NCBI RefSeq assembly: GCF_017115105.1
Contig: NZ_JABXKH010000042.1
Coordinates: forward strand, 124,001 to 188,000
DNA: 64,000 bases
Source: Nostoc sp. NMS2
GTDB lineage: Bacteria > Cyanobacteriota > Cyanobacteriia > Cyanobacteriales > Nostocaceae
Reading direction: 5' to 3'
In this document: piece after piece, positions 45,601-54,675 of the stretch
Position numbering within the stretch: position 1 is the first letter of the stretch
Layout of the letters: each line of letters opens with the position of its first letter
The notes under the pieces: generated by a model
Told to the model about the DNA's origin: nothing
Database searches by the model: none
Seen by the model: the letters and a program-made list of their open reading frames with translations, nothing else
Position numbers and translations under genes: made by a program

Positions 45601-46957
45601 TAGCAAGCTGTGTGAGGCTTTCCGTATGGAATACCGCTTACGGCGCAAAGACGGCGAGTATCGCTGGACAATCGATGCTGCTAATCCTTGGTTTGGGGTG
45701 GATGGTCAATTTAAAGGTTACATTGGCTCAGTAATTGATATTACAGAACGGAAGACAGCAGAAGCCGAACGCGATCGCCTCCTGGAACTTGAGCAAGCTG
45801 CTAGAACTGAAGCCGAAACAGCTAACCGGATTAAAGATGAGTTTTTGGCGGTGCTTTCCCATGAATTGCGATCGCCTCTCAATCCCATTCTTGGTTGGGC
45901 AAGACTTTTACAAACCCGTGAATTTCAACCAGCAGAGATCAAAAAAGCGATCGCAACCATCGAGCGGAATGCTAAATTACAAGCTCAACTAATTGAAGAT
46001 TTGCTCGATGTCTCTCGGATCTTACAAGGCAAGCTCAACCTGAAGATGTTTCCCGTCAACCTAATACTGGTGATTGAGGCGGGATTGGAGACAGTCCGTT
46101 TGGCAGCAGAAGCTAAAGATATTCAAATTCAGACAATACTGGATGCTTCTTTGGGGCAAGTTTTGGGTGATTTTGATCGCTTACAACAAGTAATCTGGAA
46201 TCTGTTATCGAATGCCGTCAAATTCACTCCTGAAGAAGGAAAAATTAATATTCAACTCGAACGCATTGATTCTCAAGCTCAAATTACCGTCAGCGACACA
46301 GGTAAAGGGATCAGCCCGGAATTTCTCCCTCATGTATTTGAATATTTTCGTCAGGCGGATGGCACGACAACTCGAAGGTTTGGTGGTCTGGGGTTAGGGT
46401 TAGCAATTGTCCGTCATTTGATAGAATTACATGGTGGCACGATTTGGGCAGAAAGTTTAGGGGAAGGACAAGGAGCTATTTTTAGAGTTAGGCTCCCCTT
46501 GATTAAAAAAGAGTTAACCCCAAAACAACAGATAAACATTGATCCTTTAAATGCCTCTTCTACAGCTGAAATCCTTACAGGCATTCAAATCTTAGTGGTG
46601 GACGATGACGATGATACCCGTGAGTTTCATACATTTGTGCTAGAACAGGCTGGGGCAAGGGTAATTGCTGTGGCATCAGCAAAAGAAGCACTGCAAGCAT
46701 TAGCAGAGTCAGAACCAGATATTTTGCTCAGTGATATTGGAATGCCAGAGACAGATGGCTATATGCTGATCCGCCAAGTTAGAGCATTACAGCCAAAGCA
46801 AGCTAAACAGATTCCCGCGATCGCTTTAACTGCTTATGCGGGAGAAATCAACCAGCAACAAGCGATCGCATCAGGATTTCAAAGGCATCTGTCTAAACCC
46901 GTTGAACCAGATGAGTTAGTCAAGGCAATTGCAACTCTGATTGGCAGGAATGGCTGA
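42662..46957 (+). CDS. Hybrid sensor histidine kinase with two kinase cores and two receiver domains
   Basis: 1431 residues, no membrane segment. In order: PAS-like region (about 30-170), GAF (about 195-340), HisKA with H368 ([20 protein letters not shown]), HATPase ([22 protein letters not shown]), receiver 1 ([13 protein letters not shown]; phospho-acceptor D707), PAS (about 805-905), PAS-PAC (about 920-1040), second HisKA with H1067 ([20 protein letters not shown]), second HATPase ([10 protein letters not shown]), receiver 2 ([12 protein letters not shown]; D1358). Both cores look competent, suggesting an internal phosphorelay. The linker at about residues 617-657 is encoded by a spacer-type repeat (see 44513). 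Signal and partner unknown. Confidence 0.93.
   Translation: [1431 protein letters not shown]
44513..44635. repeat. Tract repeat captured in frame inside the hybrid kinase gene
   Basis: GAGAGCAGGGGGAGAAGAGA and GCAGGGGGAG, then AT centre GAAATAATTCAAGAAG, then TTCTTCCCCTACCCCCTCTG and CCCCTGCCCCCCTGCCCC. It has the same architecture as the intergenic purine/AT/pyrimidine repeats. It is translated as a Gly/Arg/Glu stretch and a Ser/Pro/Ala stretch between the first HATPase and receiver 1, where a flexible linker is tolerated. Confidence 0.85.
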
Positions 46958-46965
46958 GTTCCAAC

Positions 46966-47215
46966 GAAGAGGCAGGGGGAATGGGGAATGGGGCATTGGG
47001 CACTTGTACTGAGCGACTTGTGCCGAGCCTGTCCTGAGCGTAGCCGAAGGGCGAAGTCGAGGTAAGCCGAAGTATTGGCCAAATAGGGTATAGAAAAGAG
47101 ACAAGGGAGACAAGGAAGAGGGGGGAGACAAGGGAGAGACTTAATTTTAATAATTCCCCCTTGTCCTCCTTGTCCTCCTTGTCCTCCTCATCTCCCCCTA
47201 CCCCCTGCGGTCTTC
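46966..47215. repeat. Tract repeat between convergent genes
   Basis: Contains GAGGCAGGGGGAATGGGGAA, a CGACTTGTGCCGAGCCTGTC stretch with CTGAGCGTAGCCGAAG (a dispersed Nostoc sequence type), then GAGACAAGGGAGACAAGGAA, centre TTAATTTTAATAATT and TCCTCCTTGTCCTCCTTGTC. It fills the spacer between the hybrid kinase and the response regulator genes. Confidence 0.75.
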
Positions 47216-47224
47216 ATAATATGA

Positions 47225-47698
47225 CTAATACTCTGGCAAATCAGGCAGTGTCGTCACTTCAAACCAATATTCCACTAGCATCTGAATATCTCGTTTCAGT
47301 TGAGCAAAATTGATTGGCTTAACAATATAGCTGTTAGCACCATATTGATAACATACTTCAATATCTTTGGGATTGTTAGAGGTAGTAAACACCACCACTG
47401 GAATCATTTTCAAGTTGTCATCCTGTTTAATCCGGCGCAACACTTCTCGGCCATCGGTTCCGGGCAGGTTTAAGTCAAGGACAATCAAGCCGGGACGGGG
47501 CGCACTTTCGCGTTCAACATAGCTGCCAGTCCGGTAAAGAAACGCTAAGGCTTGTTCCCCATTTACACACCGTTGGATGGCGATCGCAATGGAAGATCGC
47601 CCTAAAAATCTTTGCAGTGCCTCAAAGTCTTCGTTGCTGTCCTCCACAATTAAAAGTATTGGCGTTTGCTGGATTAGGGAGGCTGAAATCTGAGTCAT
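47225..47698 (-). CDS. Single-domain response regulator partner of the phytochrome (RcpB-type)
   Basis: 157 residues, one receiver domain: ILLIVEDSNEDFEALQRFL (acidic pair), LIVLDLNLPGTDG (phospho-Asp), VVVFTTSNNPKDI, NSYIVKPINF (Lys). The long insert after helix 1 and the PGLIVLDLNLPG style are typical of Rcp regulators cotranscribed with cyanobacterial phytochromes. ATG 47698 overlaps the stop of the upstream kinase gene (ATGA), indicating translational coupling. No output domain, so it signals by protein contact or phosphotransfer. Confidence 0.92.
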   Translation of the reverse strand: MTQISASLIQQTPILLIVEDSNEDFEALQRFLGRSSIAIAIQRCVNGEQALAFLYRTGSYVERESAPRPGLIVLDLNLPGTDGREVLRRIKQDDNLKMIPVVVFTTSNNPKDIEVCYQYGANSYIVKPINFAQLKRDIQMLVEYWFEVTTLPDLPEY

Positions 47699-49953
47699 AC
47701 GTCTGCCTCCGCCGACAGGGTAAAGTAAAAGGTACTGCCAAGAGTTGGGGTAGATTCCACCCAAATTCTACCACCATGCCGTTCCACAATTTTGCGGGCA
47801 ATGGTTAACCCTACGCCAGTCCCACCACCAAAATCGTCCCTTCCATGTAAGCGGCGGAAGATTTGAAAGATTTTGTCGAGATGTTCTGCTGGGATGCCAA
47901 TACCGTTATCACGAACGTAGAAAGTCAGAGAAGTAGGAACAACTTTGCTTTCGCCATTCCCTTCAATGCAACCAATTTCAACCCACCTTTGGGGTTTATC
48001 ATTGTACTTAATGGCGTTGCTGATTAGGTTGCTGAAGAGTTCATTAATCTGAGCGCGATCGCATTGAACGCTTTTTAGGGGTTGAGGAATGCGAAACTCG
48101 ACTTCGCTTTGTGGTCTGGCAATGGTCAAAGTGCTGATTACCTGCTGCACTAACTCATTCAGATTCACTGGTTGCCGAATCAGTTCGGCGCGTCCCAAGC
48201 GGGAGAAATGGAGGAGTGAGTTGATCAGGTCTTCCATTCGCTGCGTCAGGCGCACTAGGGTTTGGAGTTTGGCAATTCCATCGTCATTCAGTATGTCTGC
48301 ATAGTCTTCCATTAAGAAGTTGGCATAGTTGTGAATCCCCCGCAGAGGTTCCTTTAGGTCATGAGAGGCAACGTAAGCAAAGGAATCGAGTTCTTCATTA
48401 CTCCGTTGTAATTCAAAATTCATCGATGCCAGTTTGTCTGCCTGCCGCAACACAACACCCACAACCAGGCTTCGCAGTTCAGTAACCGCTTCAATTTCGC
48501 AAGGTTTCCAAGGTAGGGCACACCCTTGCACCGTTTCTTGCCACAATGCAAAAGATTTGCGAGGAGACATTCGTAAACTGCCATTTGACAAAACTTCTAC
48601 AGGTTTGTTGGGGTTGCCGCCCCAATTCACGCTTTGAATTACTTCTGGACGAAACCAGAGAATGTAATTGTGATGAACTCTAGAAATTTCCAGGGCTAAC
48701 ACCCCACTGGCGATCGCTTTATATGACTCGGCGGCAGGATAATTTTTCGTGAGCGATCGCGTCTCAAACAAGTTATGATAAAGCTGCGGCTTAATCCAGT
48801 CGAGTAAGGTATGAACATCTTCCTCAGATGGCGTTTTACCCACTCGAATACACTGGTTGCCACTGCATATCGCCGCTCCCGTGGCGCTGACCAGATTAAG
48901 TAATTGAGATTTTAGTTGCACCATACCATCCAGGAAATACTCAGCCTGAGACAACTCTTCAACAAATTGAGTTTGCAATGATTTCAATTGACTTTTGTAA
49001 TCAATGTCTTCACTTGCTTCTTTGTTTGCCAGTTCCACAGACATCACCTGTCCAATAAACTCGCACACAGTGCGAATATTGTAAGAAATATATTTGGGCG
49101 AAGAATGATGACAGGCAATCAATCCCCAAAGCTTTTTTTCGTGCATCAGGGAAATAGACATAGAGGCAACAACGCCCATATTTTGCATATACTCTAGATG
49201 AATCGGAGAAACACTCCGCAACACCGATAGACTGAGATCGAGCGGTTGATTCGTTACCGGATTGTTCACTGGAATTAAGGCGACAGGCTGGTAACTGGCA
49301 TCTGGAATTAGCCTTAGCCAATTAAGAATGTATAGCTGTCGGGCTTGCTTGGGAATGTCAGAGGGCGGATAGTGCAAGTCCAGATAGGGCGTTTCCTGAT
49401 TGGTGTCTTCAGCGATGACACTGCCTGCCCCTTCCCGATCAAATTGATAGACCATGACGCGTTCAAAGCCAGTAATTCGCCGGACTTCTGTCACCACAAT
49501 CTGGCACATTTCCAGTAGCGTGGGTGCTTTTTGAATGCGGGTGATGGTTCCTCTTACCTGTTGATAGAAGTCAAAAAAGCCTATTTGTCCCTTCGCTTGT
49601 TTCAGTTCCAATTCCAGAATAACGATCCTATCTAAACGATGTACAATACCATCAAAATAGATTGATTTATTCAGACGCTTGATAGACAAGTTGAGGGGAT
49701 TGATGCTCTCAAAATCCTCCGCCAGACATTGTTGAATTAGCTTAATCTGCTTGGCATTGAATAAGTATGACAGAGGCTTACCCAGCAATTCTTCTGGTTG
49801 ACGCGCAACAAATTCCTGGGTATTGCTACTCACCTGAAGAATTTCCAAAGTGGGATTTTGCAAAACCAATAAAACCCCGTGAGGCTGGATCAGATTTGGA
49901 ATGTGGATCAGTTCGCGATCGCAGTTCGTTAAATCAATCGTCTCATCAGTCAT
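47695..49953 (-). CDS. Bacteriophytochrome-type sensor histidine kinase (CphB/AphB-like)
   Basis: 752 residues: PAS, GAF, PHY, HisKA, HATPase. C11 in NCDRELIHIPNLIQPHG is the N-terminal biliverdin-binding Cys of bacteriophytochromes. The GAF domain has the PxSDIP motif (PPSDIPKQAR, D199) and the conserved His252, but Ile251 stands where Cph1 has its phycocyanobilin Cys. It should therefore bind biliverdin and absorb in the red/far-red, like CphB/AphB. Kinase: H531 in YVASHDLKEPLRGIHNYA; DNGIGIP and GGGTGVGLTIA for ATP. Downstream regulator overlaps by 4 bp. Confidence 0.94.
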   Translation of the reverse strand: MTDETIDLTNCDRELIHIPNLIQPHGVLLVLQNPTLEILQVSSNTQEFVARQPEELLGKPLSYLFNAKQIKLIQQCLAEDFESINPLNLSIKRLNKSIYFDGIVHRLDRIVILELELKQAKGQIGFFDFYQQVRGTITRIQKAPTLLEMCQIVVTEVRRITGFERVMVYQFDREGAGSVIAEDTNQETPYLDLHYPPSDIPKQARQLYILNWLRLIPDASYQPVALIPVNNPVTNQPLDLSLSVLRSVSPIHLEYMQNMGVVASMSISLMHEKKLWGLIACHHSSPKYISYNIRTVCEFIGQVMSVELANKEASEDIDYKSQLKSLQTQFVEELSQAEYFLDGMVQLKSQLLNLVSATGAAICSGNQCIRVGKTPSEEDVHTLLDWIKPQLYHNLFETRSLTKNYPAAESYKAIASGVLALEISRVHHNYILWFRPEVIQSVNWGGNPNKPVEVLSNGSLRMSPRKSFALWQETVQGCALPWKPCEIEAVTELRSLVVGVVLRQADKLASMNFELQRSNEELDSFAYVASHDLKEPLRGIHNYANFLMEDYADILNDDGIAKLQTLVRLTQRMEDLINSLLHFSRLGRAELIRQPVNLNELVQQVISTLTIARPQSEVEFRIPQPLKSVQCDRAQINELFSNLISNAIKYNDKPQRWVEIGCIEGNGESKVVPTSLTFYVRDNGIGIPAEHLDKIFQIFRRLHGRDDFGGGTGVGLTIARKIVERHGGRIWVESTPTLGSTFYFTLSAEADV

Positions 49954-50088
49954 TCTCAGCTTCTCAAACCCCTAATTGGAACTCTGGCAAGTAATCAGAA
50001 ATGTTTAATTAATTGAAAACGGAGATTTACATTATTTCTTTTTAGCTTTTTAATTATATTTAACTGACTAATTTAACTACTCTGGCTT

Positions 50089-50322
50089 CTACTCTTCACT
50101 CAAAGTTTCAATCAACAAATCCACCTGCTGCTGTCGCTGCTGCAAAAAACTTTCACACTGACGCAAATACTCAACAGCACTTGCAAATTGGTCAAACACC
50201 GCTTCCAATTCCAACTCACCCGCCTCAATGCGAGTAATAATGCCCTCTATTTCAGCAACCTTCGCCTCATAATTCCAACCTTCTACTAAATCAGAACTAG
50301 AGGGACTTTTACGTTTAACCAT
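50089..50322 (-). CDS. xseB: Exodeoxyribonuclease VII small subunit
   Basis: 77 residues with the XseB helical hairpin: [20 protein letters not shown] then [20 protein letters not shown]. Forms exonuclease VII with XseA. Its start overlaps the xseA stop by 8 bases, so the pair is translationally coupled. Confidence 0.93.
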   Translation of the reverse strand: MVKRKSPSSSDLVEGWNYEAKVAEIEGIITRIEAGELELEAVFDQFASAVEYLRQCESFLQQRQQQVDLLIETLSEE

Positions 50323-51583
50323 TAAACTCTTCGCGTCCTTCGCGCCTTCGCGGTTTGTTTACTTCCACAACCTTTACTTTAACCCCACCCTGCCCCAACT
50401 GAATCACTAACTCTTGCCCCACAGCCAACTCCGCCGCAGAACGAGCGATCGCTCCATCTTCCCTTCTCACCACTGCATAACCACGCTGCAACACCGCTTT
50501 CGGGTCAAGACTAGCCAACTTTTGCCGTAATAATTCTAAATGCTGCGCTGCTTGCTGCGATCGCCCCGTGGTAATTTGCACTAAATGCTGACGCTTCCAA
50601 GCTAACTTTTCCACCTCCTGCTGCACTTGCCGGTCTAACCGCAAACGGCGCAAACGGTTTCGCAATCCTTGCAGTTTATTCTCAGCATTTTCCCAAGATT
50701 CATGCACCGCCTCATGTAAAGCCACAACTCGCTGCCGATGCTCAGTATACAACTCTGAAAGGGCTGGCACAACTCTTTCAGCCGCCGCAGTTGGTGTATG
50801 CACACATACATCTGCAACTAAATCTGCCAACGATTCATCCCGTTGATGGCCGATACCAGTAATTACCGGAATAGAACAACTAGCCAGCGATCGCACCACT
50901 CGTTCATCATTAAAACAAGCCAACTCTTCCACCGCGCCACCACCCCGCGATAAAATTAGCACTTCGGCGCGTCCATCTCTTTCCACCCGCTCAATTGCTT
51001 TGACGATATATTCTGGTGCTTGCTCACCTTGTACTGTCGCCGGAGAAAATAAAACGTGTAAACCTGGATACCTTTGCTTGAGAGTTTTTTGAATATCACC
51101 CCAAGCAGCAGCCGTTGGGGAAGTGACAACAGCGATCGTTTGGGGGTGGATGGGGAGCGATCGCTTTCTTTGCGCGTCAAATAACCCCTCAGCCAACAAG
51201 CGATTTTTGAGTTGTTGATAGCGCAACGCCTGTAAACCAACACCAGCAGGTAAAGTCTGCCAAACTGATAACTGATACTCTCCCCGTTGTGGATATAAGC
51301 GAATACTACCCAAAATAATTATTTGCTCACCGGCAACTGGCATTTGGGCGAGTTTTGGCAATTGGCTATTCCATACCACACATTTAATTCCAGCGGTGCG
51401 ATCGGTATCTTGCAGCGTAAAAAATAAACCACTGCGATGGTGGTTAGCACTAGAAACTTCGCCAGTTACCCAAACTTGCCGTAATTGTTCATCTTGCTCT
51501 AACAGCAAGCGGATATAGTCAGTTAATCCAGATACTGAAAGCGCTGTATCGAGAATCAGAGAGTTGGAAAGGTCGAAAGTCAT
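50315..51583 (-). CDS. xseA: Exodeoxyribonuclease VII large subunit
   Basis: 422 residues. N-terminal OB-fold: [39 protein letters not shown]. Catalytic domain: [56 protein letters not shown] and [12 protein letters not shown]. The long helical C-terminus binds XseB. Single-strand DNA exonuclease of repair. ATG 51583 is used; a TTG one codon earlier is also in frame. Followed directly by xseB. Confidence 0.95.
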   Translation of the reverse strand: MTFDLSNSLILDTALSVSGLTDYIRLLLEQDEQLRQVWVTGEVSSANHHRSGLFFTLQDTDRTAGIKCVVWNSQLPKLAQMPVAGEQIIILGSIRLYPQRGEYQLSVWQTLPAGVGLQALRYQQLKNRLLAEGLFDAQRKRSLPIHPQTIAVVTSPTAAAWGDIQKTLKQRYPGLHVLFSPATVQGEQAPEYIVKAIERVERDGRAEVLILSRGGGAVEELACFNDERVVRSLASCSIPVITGIGHQRDESLADLVADVCVHTPTAAAERVVPALSELYTEHRQRVVALHEAVHESWENAENKLQGLRNRLRRLRLDRQVQQEVEKLAWKRQHLVQITTGRSQQAAQHLELLRQKLASLDPKAVLQRGYAVVRREDGAIARSAAELAVGQELVIQLGQGGVKVKVVEVNKPRRREGREEFNG

Positions 51584-51866
51584 CAAAAATATGTAAAAGC
51601 CTAATCAAATCTTAGCAAATAATGTTAATTGATAGCTATTGTGTTGAATTATCAAATTTGAAATATTAAAAAATTCCATTAAACATAAATCATGCAAGGA
51701 ATTATTTAAGTTTTATAGATTGATAAGAAATTTATTCACCAATTTTTCATTACAAACAAACAACTCTGCACTTCTAACAAATATTTGTGCCCCACTGCAC
51801 CGCCATTAATGCTGAGTTATACTAGGCTAATTGACCCTAATAATTGATATGGGAGTTTAAAACATC

Positions 51867-52100
51867 ATGGAAAAAATAGAACTTGAACTAGATAGACTCA
51901 CCTTTGAGCGAGCAAAAACTCTGGCAATAGTCAATCAATCAACTCTATCAGAATTGATTACTTATGTAATTGAGCGTTTAGCAGAAATTCAGGAGAAAAA
52001 AGATCCATTAATGGGATTATATGCTGATGTCCCAGAAATTGTTGATGAAATTGTTGCTGAGGCGATGGAAAAAAGAGGATATCCTGGATCAGATGAATAA
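51867..52100 (+). CDS. VapB-type antitoxin
   Basis: 77 residues: a short beta strand MEKIELELDRLTFERAKTLA, then NQSTLSELITYVIERLAEIQ, a ribbon-helix-helix DNA-binding pattern, and an acidic C-terminal arm (VPEIVDEIVAEAMEKRGYPG) that would wrap the toxin. GGGAG precedes the ATG. It overlaps the start of the toxin gene by 8 bases, as is normal for TA operons. Confidence 0.8.
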   Translation: MEKIELELDRLTFERAKTLAIVNQSTLSELITYVIERLAEIQEKKDPLMGLYADVPEIVDEIVAEAMEKRGYPGSDE

Positions 52101-52521
52101 AGGAGAAAAGTCCCTACTTGATACAGATATTCTTTCAGAAATTATAAAACGAGCAAATCCTCGTATTATTGCCAAAGCCAATAATTACCTAAACCAATTT
52201 GATAAATATACAATTTCTGTAATTACAGTTATGGAAATTGTAGAAGGTTGGCAAAAACGTAAGCAATAACAACGCCTTCAGCAATTTTTAACTATCCTGA
52301 CTTCACAGGAAATATTATCCTTTGATTTGACAGAAGCAGTATTAGCAGGAAAAATCTACGCTGATTTAGAGACAACCGGAAAAAGAATTGGTTATCCTGA
52401 TTGTATGATTGCAGCAATTGCCATCAGTCATAATCTAACTTTAGTTACTGGTAATTTATCACATTACCAAAGAATTCAAGATTTAGATTATTCACTAAGA
52501 CTAGATAATTGGCGTTTATAG
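52093..52521 (+). pseudogene. VapC-type PIN-domain toxin, interrupted by one nonsense codon
   Basis: In one frame: MNKGEKSLLDTDILSEIIKR (first PIN Asp), SVITVMEIVEGWQKRKQ (Glu), a TAA at 52267-52269, then QRLQQFLTILTSQEILSFDL, GYPDCMIAAIAISHNLTLVT (third and later acidic residues) and NWRL. Codon 59 was probably CAA. Everything else is intact, 142 codons in total, so the mutation is recent. The product should be inactive unless the stop is read through. Confidence 0.85.
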
Positions 52522-52596
52522 TAACAATGCTGATGAATGATTTGGTATCAAGTCTCGCCATTAGCTAAATGCTCTAATGCAGATGTATTTTACAAC

Positions 52597-54150
52597 TTAA
52601 TTTTTATACCCTGTATTACAGTATGGATGGGTTATCTGTCCGTTATCTACACTTGCTAATCCGCCATCTTCCTTGCGCTGTATATGATCAATCGAAATTG
52701 AGTTTCTATGGATAAGACCATTGCATATTTTACACTTTGGTGCATTTATTAATGCATCTTTTATATAAATTTCACTCTTTTTGTTTGTATTAAAATCTGT
52801 TGCGGATGAATTATTTTCCTGATCTATTGTACGAATAGTCAAATACTGAAAATCATTGCTAGATATAATCTCATTTATAAAATTGTCAATTGCTTTTCCA
52901 GCTTGTAAATTAATCACAATTTGCTGAAATAATTTTGACACATCTTTGTAGCTTTTTTGAACAGACTTATATTTTAAATAAATCTGCTGAATCAAATAAT
53001 CATATTTAATGATGCATTCCTCGAAATATTCTCGTACTTGAATGAAATCATTGATTTTTTTTCTTTTATCCAGTTCCATTACAAAATCAACAACAGCAAG
53101 GAAGGATACTGTTCTATATCGCCCATCTTTTGAATAAAAGTATATAACTGGGTGTAAACCCAAAGATGAGGGATGATTACTGTTTAATCTATATACAATC
53201 TTTCTGGTATTTTTTAAAATTTGTATTGTTGCTTCACCAGTTACATCATCATTAATTTCCTTGTTATTAAAATCTAGATTATTAACAACATTCACAAAAT
53301 CTAAAAGTAGTGGTAAAGTTTGAGATGAATAGAGTTTTCCTCCAACTGGTATGTCCAAAGTTTTGATTGGGGTCTGCAACTTAGGTGAAAAAAGTACCTC
53401 ATTAATTTCCTTAGCTATTTCTTGTATCTGATGCTGTATTTCATCTGAAAAAGATGACCAATATTTATGACCTTTACCACTTCTGATAATTGCACGTGCT
53501 GCAATGCTATTAGGCTTTTTCCTGGATTCAATAAGTTTTAGCTCAGTTTTATCAATTGGTGCAGCTTGTTGATTAATCTTGAAAAATGAACTTTCTGCTT
53601 TAGTTGCATCACCTTCAACCCATTGAAGCTGAATTGCTGCAGCTGCCAGATTTTTGGCGTATTTGACAACTTCCGGTTTAACTTTATCAGGGTGTATAAT
53701 AGCCAACTTAAAATCTTCGTATGAGCCGACTGTCTTGTTGACCAATTTTCGTGTTTCTTGAGCAACCTTTATTTGTTCATCAGAAATTACCCCATCATAG
53801 AAAAGCTTTGAAATTTTACCATCTCCGTAATCATCATTTACCCAAGCAGATAAAGCACTCAATCTATGGCTACCATCAATTACAAATAGGTAGCCCCCTG
53901 TGCTTCGCCACAAAATAATTGCTGGGATTAAATCGCCTTCAATAAAACTCTTAATAAATTCACAAATTCTATTTTTGTCCCATTCGTTAGTTTCTCTTTG
54001 AAAATCAGGCTTTCTGATGTTTGAAAAGAAGAATGAGTCTATTTTAAGGTCTTCAATAGAAATTGTTTCTTTTTTCTTACCTAGATTAATATTTTCTTGC
54101 ACATCAAAATCTTCTCGTGGAATTAGAGCATCTACATTAACTTTAGCCAT
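52597..54150 (-). CDS. DUF262 (GmrS/ParB-like) protein with C-terminal HNH nuclease domain
   Basis: 517 residues. The N-terminal half has the DUF262 pattern: RKPDFQRETNEWDKNRICEF, then YLFVIDGSHRLSALSAW, the DGxxR motif of the ParB-like nucleotidase fold. The C-terminus (about 470-515) is an HNH endonuclease zinc site: CKICNGLIHRNSISIDHIQR and QITHPYCNTGYKN. DUF262-HNH proteins relate to the GmrSD type IV restriction enzyme and to stand-alone phage-defence genes. It stands alone, convergent to vapBC, in a low-GC stretch compared with its neighbours. GGGGAA precedes the ATG. Confidence 0.8.
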   Translation of the reverse strand: MAKVNVDALIPREDFDVQENINLGKKKETISIEDLKIDSFFFSNIRKPDFQRETNEWDKNRICEFIKSFIEGDLIPAIILWRSTGGYLFVIDGSHRLSALSAWVNDDYGDGKISKLFYDGVISDEQIKVAQETRKLVNKTVGSYEDFKLAIIHPDKVKPEVVKYAKNLAAAAIQLQWVEGDATKAESSFFKINQQAAPIDKTELKLIESRKKPNSIAARAIIRSGKGHKYWSSFSDEIQHQIQEIAKEINEVLFSPKLQTPIKTLDIPVGGKLYSSQTLPLLLDFVNVVNNLDFNNKEINDDVTGEATIQILKNTRKIVYRLNSNHPSSLGLHPVIYFYSKDGRYRTVSFLAVVDFVMELDKRKKINDFIQVREYFEECIIKYDYLIQQIYLKYKSVQKSYKDVSKLFQQIVINLQAGKAIDNFINEIISSNDFQYLTIRTIDQENNSSATDFNTNKKSEIYIKDALINAPKCKICNGLIHRNSISIDHIQRKEDGGLASVDNGQITHPYCNTGYKN

Positions 54151-54675
54151 AAGGTTTTCCCCTGTATTGGTACTGTATAGTGTTTAATTAGTAATTATAC
54201 GTCAAGCCGATAGGCAGCAAGTAAGACTGAGCATCATAGCCTCTCAAAGCTGAAAGTCACCTAAAGCATTGAAAATCCCTTCACTATTCCCATAGAAGCT
54301 TTCTACAGCTTATCCTGATCCCTATGAAGTAGCTGTAGATGATATGCTGACTGGCATAGTGATCGCTCCTAATTGAGCAACCTCCGCAAATGCTCACGAG
54401 TCCGATTCTACTTACAGGGTTGTTTAGTTAATTTATTTTTTCTTTGAAAACCCTTGCTTACCCAGCCCAAAAAAGCTATCTCTGAATGCAAGTTGGTATC
54501 ATTGTGCAAAACTACCCTAATCTGGTAGCGATCGAGTTACGATCTTGTCACACCCCTTTTTTGATTTGAGAAGTCCTATTCCAGAATTTTCTGGTTAAAA
54601 TAGTATATCTGTTCTACTCAAACTCCGAAACCAACACTCCTTAAAACCATATATTTAGAGGCATTAGAGGCAGAA
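54151..54675 (+). promoter_or_regulatory. recA upstream region with candidate LexA box
   Basis: No gene is seen in this roughly 525-bp gap. AGTATATCTGTTCT at 54602-54615 matches the cyanobacterial LexA box as I recall it (RGTACNNNDGTWCB) at 13 of 14 positions, about 60 bases before the recA ATG. CCAGAATTTTCTGG (54581-54594) is a short palindrome just upstream. LexA control is inferred; cyanobacterial recA is not always damage-inducible. Confidence 0.45.

Noticed and set aside
47225-49953. Cph1/RcpA-type (phycocyanobilin) phytochrome pair
   Set aside because: The GAF Cys is replaced by Ile and an N-terminal Cys is present, which points to the biliverdin type instead.
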